Of a stretch of DNA of 62,000 nucleotides, positions 44,401-56,400 are shown one piece after another. This stretch comes from Phoronis australis (taxonomy: Eukaryota > Phoronida > Phoronidae), in NCBI GenBank assembly GCA_002633005.1, contig NMRA01000261.1:1-62000 (forward strand). The letters are read 5' to 3'. The stretch's first letter is position 1. Each line of letters begins with the position of its first letter. The notes below the pieces were generated by a model. The model searched no databases. It had not been told where the DNA came from and was given only the letters and a program-made list of their open reading frames with translations. The position numbers were made by a program, and so were the translations under genes.

Positions 44401-47400
44401 TTCTGGTTTCATACTATTCAGATACTAAAAGTAAGAATAGTTCTTCAATGGTGCCACCTGGTGACTACAGAAGGCTCACTGATGCTCTGCAAGAACTACA
44501 GTCACCAATATATAATGACAAGTAATTAAACTCTATAATTATACTTGATAAGCAATTTTAGTACTCAGTTTATCATGCTAATAACCAAGTCAAGACAGAT
44601 TGTCGAGGTGAATGCTCAAGCTTCAGAAACACACGTGTTAAAGCCCAACTCTAGTTTTCAACATATCTATTTCAAAACGATATGGTTCAAAACCACCTCA
44701 TACTGTGATTTTCATCAATCAACCCAAGATGTTTAATGTCACTGTGATCAATTTCAACTTAAAAATACAAAAATTGCACATCTGTGGCTTTTAAGTAGTA
44801 TAGTGTGTTCCTTCAGCCAATGTTTTATGCCACTAGTTTGGGTAAACGCCTATCCCTGTTTTTCAATAAATTTCACTTTTGAAAGCCCATGCTTGGCTCA
44901 GTGCTCTGTTGTACCCAAGTTTTTCAACTCAAATGCCCTGAACGTTAACCCAGACGAGTGTGATAAGAGAATAAAATGGTGCAAAATTACAGTTGGAAGC
45001 ATGAGATACAGGTAAAAGATATAAAGTCATGCTCAGAATATAAGGAGTCAGAAAGCAAGCATATTTCCTGTATAACAATTTGAAAGTGACAGGTGAAAAC
45101 AAGCTCTTGATAATGCAGAGCAAAACTACTAGGAGACATGATGTGTCAAAGGTACAAAAATCTACAATGAAGACAGTTTAATGTGGCACAAATACAAGCT
45201 CCATTTCACTATAGGACGGTGGAAAACTGTTGGTAATGATTCCCCTTATTTGTCCCAACCGAATAGAAGGACTTGTGAGCACGGGACATGTACACACAAT
45301 TTGAAGGTTGAAGTCAAATTTCTCATGTTCTTTAAAATGATGAGAAAAAACCTTTTTGGTATACAAAAACATCCCAGACAGTAAATAAACAAGGAGTTCT
45401 TGCACATAGCAATAAAAAGTTGTTTGTATACATTGCATAACACTACTGTACACGATAGACTTTAGAAACAGTAGAAAAGTGTAGACATATTAGAGTACAG
45501 CAGTACAGGCACGCATAGTACAGAAATACAGGCAGACAGGGAGAGAAAGGCAGAGTAGCACAGGGAAGCTATTAACACTATGCACTGGACATTACTTGAC
45601 AACCGGGTTCTTTGCTCATCGTCACAGTGGTCTGCACTCATGGTGGGTGCCTGGACGTCCCTCTCATCTGGACTGGTCACCTCATTGGTATTGTTGCCAT
45701 CACTTGAGTGATCGTCAGTTACCATCTCCTGAGATGGGTTGTCTACCAAAGAATCACTCCTTGCCCCAGGGCTTTCATCAGACATTTCCTGAGACCCATT
45801 CACACCCGAATCACCATCGTCATCACCATCATCAGTCTCAGCAGAACGAGAGAAGCAGCTGTCATTAGACAAATTTTCAGAGTAATTATTAGCTTGACTG
45901 TTCTCTTCGGACAGTAGAGAGTTGTCAACACTGGCCAGGTTTTCACGGAACTCAGCAGAGATATCATAACTCTCATCAGTGACTCCCTCACCTTCTGCAC
46001 TGGCGAGAATTTCCCAGTCACCCAGACTGTCAGATACTGCCAGCTCTCTACCACCATTTCCTTGCACCTCCACCAAGTCCGACACCGAGTCTCCTCCAGA
46101 CTCTTCATCTATAACCAGTTGAACAAGTTCCTCCTGCCTGGGGGAGTCTGACTCAGCGGGCTCATCACTGGCTGGCTCATCATCACTGGCTGGCTCATCA
46201 TCACTGGCTGGCTCATCATCACTGGCTGGCTCATCATCACTGGCTGGCTTTTCAGTAGGCTCATCATCAACCAGCTCATCGTTAACAACGTCACCACCAT
46301 CCGGACCACTACCATTGACAGCTTCCTTTTGCGCACTCATTTCAACAGTTAACTCCTCCACTCTTCCAACAGATGTCAGCACCGTGACACCACTACCAGA
46401 TTTCCCGCTTCTCGTTTCTGTGTCCATGGGCTTGACATCCTGCTTTAGGCGACCATGTTCCACATGTTTCGCGTTTCCAGAGGATTTCTCTTTCGTAGAG
46501 GTTTCTAAAGGACTGTTGACAGTGGGGAACTTTTTAAGAAAATCACGAAGTCTAGCTACAAGACATAAAGGGGTGAATCATTACAAACACACTCCTACAT
46601 GCGTATCAAACAGTTAGTGCATGAACACTACATCTCACAAAAACTGTCTACGAAACAAAAAATCATGCTGTTCTAACCAGTTAGTTAACGGGATATATGT
46701 TGGTGTATAGTCAAACCTAGGATCAATGCATCTCTCAAGCACTTTTCTTGAACGTTCGTTGTACCCGACATTCACCGAAGCCAAGTCAACTTGCATGAAG
46801 TAAAATTGGTTTGGGACTTGTGGAATGGAATGTTACAAGCAAACAAACATAAAGCAGGCACATTGTAACATGGTTTGACTCTACAGTAGTTACACAGGCA
46901 ACAACAAGTCTTCACATTCCAACGTTTTAAGNTGTCCATGGGCTTGACATCCTGCTTTAGGCGACCATGTTCCACATGTCTCGTGTTTCCAGAGGATTTC
47001 TCTTTCGTAGAGGTTTCTAAAGGACTGTTGACAGTGGGGAACTTTTTAAGAAAATCACGAAGTCTAGCTACAAGACATAAAGGGGTGAATCATTACAAAC
47101 ACACTCCTACATGCGTATCAAACAGTTAGTGCATAAACACTACATCTCACAAAAACTGTCTACGAAACAAAAAATCATGCTGTTCTAACCAGTTAGTTAA
47201 CGGGATATATGTTGGTGTATAGTCAAACCTAGGATCAATGCATCTCTCAAGCACTTTTCTTGAACGTTCGTTGTACCCGACATTCACCGAAGCCAAGTCA
47301 ACTTGCATGAAGTAAAATTGGTTTGGGACTTGTGGAATGGAATGTTACAAGCAAACAAACATAAAGCAGGCACATTGTAACATGGTTTGACTCTACAGTA

Positions 47401-50400
47401 GTTACACAGGCAACAACAAGTCTTCACATTCCAACGTTTTAAGAATCCTTGCAGTCGTAATAAATGAACGTGTCACTGATCTCAAATGCACAACTGAACA
47501 AACATGTGCTAACATCGCTATCCATACACGTAACACAAATGCATTTACGTTCTACCAAAACAACTAATGTAATCACTGCACTATCACCAGAGGGCGCAGT
47601 GAATCTAATTTCTTGAAAAAAACTATAAACAAAGTGCTAGCTACATTCCTTTACTACTCACGCCCACACAGAAGCACCACTCTGGCTTACCCCTGGGTTT
47701 GGGTTGCTCATCTTCTTCAGTCCCTACGTCTCCCTGACCTATTTCTTTACCAGACAGGGCCTCTTCATAACGAGATCTGTAAAGCACAGGAAAGGTTACA
47801 GATAGATCAGCAAGCTGTACTTGGTCAATATCATACTTTAATAATCAGTCCAACTCATGTACTAGAGTATGGATAGATCACTCAGCTGAACTTGGTCAGA
47901 ATCCTTCAGTCCATCTCATTTAGTCTACAGATAGACCACTGAGCTGCCCTCATTTAATGGTCACATCCCTAAAACAACAAAATTAACGATCAATTGAAAT
48001 AAGCTTGCCCGATTCCAATTAGAATATCCAGGAAATAACAACTGTATTAGAACACGACATTTGCTGAGAGAAGATTAACTGGCAGGTGCTGTATAATCTG
48101 TTGTCAAATATCTCTCGAGGCAGATTTTGCCTATATTTCTAAAATGTATGGTTTGTCATTACTCAGTGGTAAGAAATCATAAACTATCATGATTGATAAC
48201 AAACCTGGTACGAAAAAATATAGCATTCTTTACCATGAATTTCTGTCAACCATTTTTATACTACCATGTGTAACCCTAGATATGGTTAACATGAATTCAT
48301 ATTAAAAAATCTAAATAGTGATCCGCCAAAACAGTGAGTAACCATGAAGGCCACCAATCTAGACATGGTATGTATGACTCCACACTACTAAGTCATAGTT
48401 ACATTCTCACTCATTAAAGCAACTGTATAAGAGAACTTTTACCACTGAGATCACCTCAAATATGACTACAGAACAAGTTGAGATTCATTTCATAATGGTC
48501 TACGGCAAAATTTGATTTTTTGATGGAAGGTCACTACTAAATGGTCACACAACACTTCGTTATGTTTGAGTGTACTTAGCTGAGTGTACGTGTCATTGCA
48601 CATCACTAATGTGCTAGATCATTTTGACACTTGATCAACTTGTAGACAGCAAAAGACTATGGTGTGAGAGATTCCTGAGCTAGATCAACTTGCTCAAGCG
48701 TGGCAAATTGCACCACCTGCACTCAAACATCTTAACATGGTGCAATTGGCTGTGTAACCAGACAACTGGTGGAAGGCAGAATCGAAATTGGATATCATTT
48801 GTGGATAGTATCTACCAGTTCACTGTGAAGACTTCAGAGTTGATCAACTTTCATATAAACACAGATTACAGATGATTAAGAGACTGACCAGTTGACATGT
48901 AGATCAGATGTCAAGTTGATCGGACATGAAGTTGATCAGATGTCAAGTTGATCAGAAATCAAGTTGATCAGAAATCAAGTTGATCAGACATCAAGTTGAT
49001 CAGATGTCAAATTGATCAGACATCAAGTTGATCAGATGTCAAATTGATCAGACATCAAGTTGATCAGATGTCAAGTTAATCAGATGTCAAGTTGATCAGA
49101 TGTCAAGTTGATCAGATGTCAAGTTGATTGCCAAGTTATTTGGCAAAAAAATTTAGTGTATGAAAAGTTTTGCATTTTGTTTACATTCATTTCTTGAATT
49201 TACAATATGTGACAGCACCTGAAGTAAACATGGTACTTGTGTAGCAGTGCAACAGTAGTCACTAACTACTCCATTAATCATTAGGTAAGTTGACTCCAAG
49301 TGATCACTAATCCTCTGATCCAATCAAACTGCCCATTGACTTAGAATAATGGCAGCTCTCAGGACGGTCTCTCACCTGGTATTCAAATTAACATTATGAC
49401 AGGAGTAGCCAAAAGTGTTCAGGTTCATTTTGGACAAAACCTTGCCTTGAATCAGCACAAGGGATATGCTTACTTCATAGATCCACGACCAGCTCTCATG
49501 GCCTCCAAATCCCGTCGGGCTTCACTGATGGGAGCACCCCCTGACGCCGCTCGCTTCATCTCCATCTCAAACCGAGCCTTCATGTTGCCAACTTGAATGG
49601 GGTCGGTGGTAATCACTACAGACAGACAGTCACTACATCAGTGACACATATCTCCATCAACAGGTAATGTCATTTCTCTCATAGAAGCACACAGGTATGC
49701 TTCAAAGTCAGCAATCAAAACTACTCTTTACCAGCCTTTTGTCAAAAATTCGGAGCACTCGTTGTAATGGATCTGGTAACAATTGTTTCGTACGCAGATT
49801 AGTACAGACAGTTCATTATTTCTTGATGTTATTCTTCCAAGCATAAAATGAACCGGCCACTGAGTCAAACCAACTTACTGGTTCTTCCCATAAATCCATA
49901 AATCACTTCTAAATTAAGAAAGAACATTTTGAGACCAATTTGATCACCATGAGGAGTCAAAAGTAAAACATAAGCTTGAGGAGAGAAGGTTAATGTTCAT
50001 AGCAGCTTCAAAAAGTGAATTTACTAGCAGTTTGCTAAAATTATGACAAGTTTTAACAGTTAGAACTTCTACAAATGCAAACAATTATAAAACACAAAAC
50101 AGCCCGGAACTTACTGAAATATTTTCCCCACTGCATCACCCTCTACTGATGTTCTGGGTCCTACCATGTGCCCTGAGCACGTCTGATGTACCGCAAATGA
50201 CATCAGACTACGTACACTCTTTTTTTACCAGTGTTCTTCAACAACTCCAAGGCCCCGGACCACGAGTTAGCCAACTTAAATCTGACTCCCTCATGTATGT
50301 CTATTCAAAGAGGTATTCTTGGCTTTCTCACACACACAGCCTCTTTGACAGCTTTAGTAAGTGTCCAGAAGTTGTGACTTGGGATTCACCTGGATAAATG

Positions 50401-53400
50401 ATAATGTCCATCATTTTAAACTGTTTAAGTTCATATGTGCTACATACCACCACTGTCACTGTCATCCACATCCATAGGCTTGGACAAATCTTCCACGTCC
50501 TCAGAGATCTTTACATCAGTTGGCTTGGGCTTAGGTTTGGGTGGGGGCACACTCTTGTCCCCACCAAACTGTTTGAACCGTGACGAGACACCAGTTTTAG
50601 AGGGTGCAGTCTTGTCTTGTACCGAAGGTTTGTTCTCTTTCTCTTCTACAAGGACAAATAGGGAACACATAGTACTAAGTAGAGTATGGGTCAAGTGAAG
50701 TGTACCTAGTAACATTAGCACTAGCTATTGTATTGTATGGGGGTCGCAAGGTATTGTTTAACTTGTGAGAGTCATGCGACGGGCGAAAGCGCGTCGCATG
50801 GTTACCGCCTATGGGACACTGCCATTGTTTTCCTTTGTTCCACTATTGTTGGAAATAACAACAAAGGTCGCATGAATATTGTACCTTGGGCGCACATCAG
50901 CCAATTGCCGATAAATGCTTAACATTACCTTTATTTTAAGAACAAAAAACAAAGCAAACAATGGATACGTCTATCTACCGATCTCTGTGCGACGAGCTTG
51001 CGACGTAGTTTCTTGTGGGTGATCATCATGCAACCACTCACTGGCAATACCTCTGTTTATTGAGTGAATATGGCCACTAAGTTTATTTCAAGGACTATAG
51101 CTTATTACACACTGAAGCAAGTCTGTAACAAGATCATTACACAAAAAAGCAATAATAACCACAGACAGCACAATACTGTTGCATGGAATAAGAATAAAAC
51201 ATTTCCACCAGTACAAACACTAACTGTTTTGTCAACCAAAAATATCAATCAATTTTTATAAATTTCATGGTACTCAAAAGTAAGATGACACAGAACATGG
51301 AAAACCAAATCATAAAACAGAGTGCTGTTATTCTTCACACAAATATCTAAGTACAATAACAAAAATGCTTCCTGCCAACCTACACAGACTGTGTCATGCT
51401 TGACAAATATTAAACAAGGAGGGCATGCAAGCAGACGTCCAGGAAGGCACGCCAAACATGAGCCAACCTCGCAACTAATTCACACTGCAGGAGGTATATG
51501 CCTACCATCGTCTTGTTTAATCACGTGTCTTGCTGGTTTATTATCACTGTTGTGCGTTGGTTCAGGTGTGCGCTGTTTACAGTTCTGATGACCGTCCGTC
51601 TGTGAGTCGGTCGAGCCTTGCTTCGACAGCCATTTGTTTTTGTGCCTTTGTTTGCCGAACCCCTCCTCGTAGTTCCCTACAGTAGGTGGCAGAGTATCAG
51701 GCTCGACAGGTCACGTGACGTAGGATGTGACCTACATACCGAGTCAGCTAGCGCTAATGGCTAGAATTCTTTACACTTCAAGGGACATTATTGGTGTTAC
51801 AGACAAAAAATGCATTTTTGGTATTATTGCTGGGTGGGATAGACTTCTTGAAGTTATTAGCTTAGTCCAGAGCTACAAAACAACAAAATTCATTGTTTTT
51901 TTGTGATTTTATTACAAATTGTCAATTTTCTGTCTGCCAGACATCGCTCAAGTCAGGGTCAGTTTACTTTACCAATTCAATATGTTTAAAATACTCTGGC
52001 ATCTATAAAGTAGAGTTAAACTCCGTTAGACTGTGACCAGAGCGATAGCATGTTTGATTTTACAATGAGGCTTATCTCAGAAATCACATTTCCTATCGAT
52101 AATGTCCCTTTCAAAAAATATTGTCGCATAAAAATCGAGTGGGGTTTAGATCTGCCAGCAGACCATTAGGCAGCGAATTTGGGGATTACAGATTTGACTC
52201 TGTGTTGGGTCTCACTTAAAAAAATCCCATTTCTCACCAATAAAGTCCCTTCAACAGGTGAAACAAACCACATGCAGCAGATAACTGGCTTCAGTTCACA
52301 AATAATGTCATTAGTTCTACCAAGCCTGGCATTCAGGGCGAGCCTTAGAGAAGGTCACAAGACTATTATCATCTAATAACTACTGCCAACTTAAACTGGC
52401 ATCAAAACATGCAGACAAGCCAGCTGTCAATGAACAGCCATGTGACCAGGCATAGGGAATAGAGCAGCCCGCCATGCTCTTGTGGTCTGACACACACAAG
52501 ATGCTGAGACAGCCAACTGGAAACTTGAACCAGTCTAACGCACTTTGAATTTCAAACAAAATGGCTTGAGCAATGGTACAGACACGTCTTTCCTACCTTT
52601 TAGCTTGAAGAGCTCTTTGAAGTGTGGCTTGCAGAAAATCTGTCCATCTAGCGAAGCATAGTTACCCGCCCTATTCAATAAAACAACAGATAAAAAATGT
52701 AAATGAAGGTTTAAAAATATGTTATAAGTTAAGGCAAATTAGTGGTGGACTAATGTTTTTGTGGTGCCTTGCTTCATCAAATTCACCACTGCCTCAAATT
52801 CCTAGTTAAAAGAGTCCATTGGTGAATATATCAGGAGGAAGGTGTATTCAGTCAAGATACAGGTTATAAAATTTGAGTCCATTGTGCAGAACAGCTGATT
52901 CAAACTCAGCAATGTTCTTTCTCAGAAGCATTTTAAGTATATCGGTTTTATCGAACCAGAAACATGGATCAAGGCTTCTAAATCTTGTAAACATGACTAC
53001 TCACCTCAACCTGAGACAGGACTCATCACAAAAAACAACAAAACACATGACTAACACTCAGCTTAAGACATTCACATAAAATATGGACTTCTCTATGAGT
53101 AGAAGTGAAGCTCAGGTGCTTGAGGCTGTATGTGGGTCGTGGATGACCAATAATGAGATGCTAGTGGTCGACTTGGCAAGCCACAGCATTAAAAACTTGC
53201 TTGCGTGCATGTTTGAGACTTTTGAAAAAACCTTTGCTGAAACTGAGGTGGGACATTATCGGTTTTACGGCTGCAAAAATGCCTTTTTGTGGATTCTTGC
53301 AAGATGTGATAAACTTTAACTTATTAGCTTTGACAAGAGCTGTAAAACAACAAAGCCCTTTGCTCATGAGACCTTATTAAATTCCTAATTTTCGTCGTTG

Positions 53401-56400
53401 TCTACCAGTCATCCGCTGAATTTAAGGATGGTGACTTCATGAGTTCAACATGTTTAAAATACTTTGCCACTTAATGAGAGGGATTTAGATATATCAGTAG
53501 AGCACTAGGCTGTAACTGTAACCATTTTAGGTTTGACTCCGCACTGAGGCTCATCTCGGAAATAACTTTTGGAGTTGATAACGTTTTTTAAGTAGTGACA
53601 CGCACGTTACGAAATGACTATAGATATATACTAGAACCAACTACGCTTGCTAAGGTATTACCTCAATGTATTCTTGCACTTGTTACACTTAAAGCAGGTC
53701 TTATGGTAGACGACGCCTTCTACCACTAACTTCTCCATCTCGTACACATAGATATTACACACTGGACACTTCTCTCGCTTTGGCTGAAACCAGACGTACA
53801 TACAAACGTAACACTTTACAGTGAAGCTGTTTTTGATTCTGAGGATTGTGTCTTAATCAACGCCAAAACATGTCAAGCCTATTTAAATCCACTGTTGTTT
53901 TTATCAACTGAAGCTGTTATGCGACACGAGATGATCTAGACGTTCAATGATATCAAATTCAAACTAGGAAAGACTGAATCTACCAAGAATGTTATATTGA
54001 AGCCCATTTCAAAAGTCCACCAAATTTCTCGGGATGGTAACAGCAGCATTAGTAGTAATAATGAACTTGACTCCTTCACCTCATGATCGTGTAAATAACT
54101 GTGCATTAACCAGCAGACCACTAAGAAGCAAAAATAGTACAGTAACTATAGATGGCACTGCTAATGTAATGAAGCAAAATGAAGGAATCTGATGCTTGCA
54201 GTCCACCACATTTTAAAAACAGAACGACTTCATACTCCCACAAAGATTAAGAAAGTAATTTAAGTGTATCACCTTAGGGCTCAACAGGTATTGAGCAAAT
54301 GATAAAACAAGAAGGGGCGTGTCTCACCAGTTGGAACTTCTTCTTTATTGATGACTCTACTGGCGCTGGCTCTACCTTTTGACTGGAGTCTCCATTGGAC
54401 TGATCATTGGCATTTGGACTGGATGAGGCTGGTTTGTTGGTCTCGAAACGACTCATGCGCGCCTTAATGCCCCCAACACCTGCAAGGAACAATGTCAATC
54501 TTAAGCTCAAACCACTATGATCCAAAGTAAGAACATGTGCTGTGTTTAGATGTTACCATTGATAGGACCAAATGATTTGTGTTTATTGATGGACCAAGTG
54601 TAACAGGGTCGTTTACCACACTAGCATGGCTTCGACAGGTTCTGCCATACACCCTATGAGTGCAGAAATTACAGGTTTTAGAACCAACACATGAAATTTT
54701 GTTTGCTCATCATGGTTCATAAAACTTAAAGGAGATCAGAAATAAATGATACTCCACACATACATCCACTTGTCTGGTTGATTTCTTCTCATGAATTATA
54801 ACTTCCAAAGTGTTTGACAATTTTCCTTGATTACCACTCAACTCTTGTCCATTTTTGTTTTCACCGGAGGAGTCTTCGTTACATCAACTCTGTCATATGA
54901 TAGTCATCTATTCTGTACTACTGGTTTCAATTGACTTGTGGGCTGTAGCGCTTTAAACCTGATGCTGGGAATTGAATTCCTTAAAAAATCTGTTTTTTGC
55001 AACTAATTGGAATAGCAAAGCTGAAAGGCATGTCACAAAGGAGTGTAGGCACAATGTAAAAGATATCTATGGACTCAGTGTGGAGGAATTCCTTGCATTA
55101 TCTGCATGGATGCCTATTTGTTGCTTGTTTCATGTAGACAGTTTTTATAGCCCCAGGGACATCAATGCAATGATAGAGTGCATTTTGCCCTACCTCAAAA
55201 CCAATGACAGGCTGACACCACAGTGTCAATCGGAACTATGTCAAATTCCCTTTACACACATGGTTGCCTGTATCAGTTTGCACTATGTCAACAGTGTCAT
55301 ACATACATGACAACATCAATTCTACCTTACAGTAATTCTTCTAATGGAATCCCTTGCAGGGAGGTATTTCAGGGAGGTATTTCCGACATTCTTCAGATCT
55401 GGTCATTATTAAGAGACCTGGCATCTATTAATCAGACCAAAACTGAGACGGAACAGTAAAGAAAACCTTGAGCCAACTAACAAAGGTAACAAATGCATGA
55501 CAGCCCCGGTCTCCATAAGAGGCTTTACCTTATTTTTATCATGGCCTCGACAGACATGGTAAATAAATTTCACTCAGAAAAATAACACTTTACTGATTGT
55601 GAACAAATGAAACCAGTGTAACTAAGATGGTGACAACATCAATTTTAATACTATTATTAGCATTATCTTGGTCTATTTGAAACGACCTCTTGTATATTTA
55701 CACTGTCACCACGTTTCGGTTGGTCTATTTTTTGGCCATTGTCAGGAGTTCTCGCGTTCTTAGAAGAACAATCACGGATATGTGGTACACTCATGATGTG
55801 ATTTTTTGTCCGAGGCAAGATTTGAATCTACGATCTCTGAAACTACAGATAATTCGAGTCCAGCTACACCACGGAGTCATTTATTTACTAAGAGGGAATT
55901 TTATTATACTTAAACCTTCCTAAGTAGACTGAGCCAGGTGTCAGTGGTTGTTTGCTTGGCTGACTGAAGACATCGCCTTGTACTTTCATGTACACGGTTT
56001 CCTTGATTTTTCTCTTGGTCCAACCTGTTTCGCTGTCAAGTATTCGGATGTTATTCCACTGGATGTTGAGTTGTTTTGACCACATGTGTTCTGCTACTCC
56101 TGATGACGTATTACCCTCTCTACAACACCTCTTATGTTCAGCAATTTTCGTCTCCAGTGGTCTTAATGTTTCACTGATATATGATTCACCACATTGACAT
56201 GGGATTTCATAGATGACATTTTTCTTTTTCCCCCATGTCAGTTTTTGTTTTGACTTTTGTCAGTCGCCGACCCAGTGTGTATACTGTTCTAGCGTCCTAG
56301 CTTCTCACTTATTCCGGGTATATATGGTAAGCACATAGTCTGCAGTGGGCGTTCTTCTGCCACTTTCTCTTTTCTCTGCGACGTTAAAGTTGACTTGATG

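Noticed and set aside
45596-45917. His-rich plus-strand frames opposite the acidic LIM gene exon
   Set aside because: Shadow of Asp/Glu codons read in reverse; no start context or splice sites.
48903-49135. CRISPR-like regular repeats
   Set aside because: The 16-bp units are directly contiguous, with no unique spacers, in a eukaryotic intron: a minisatellite.
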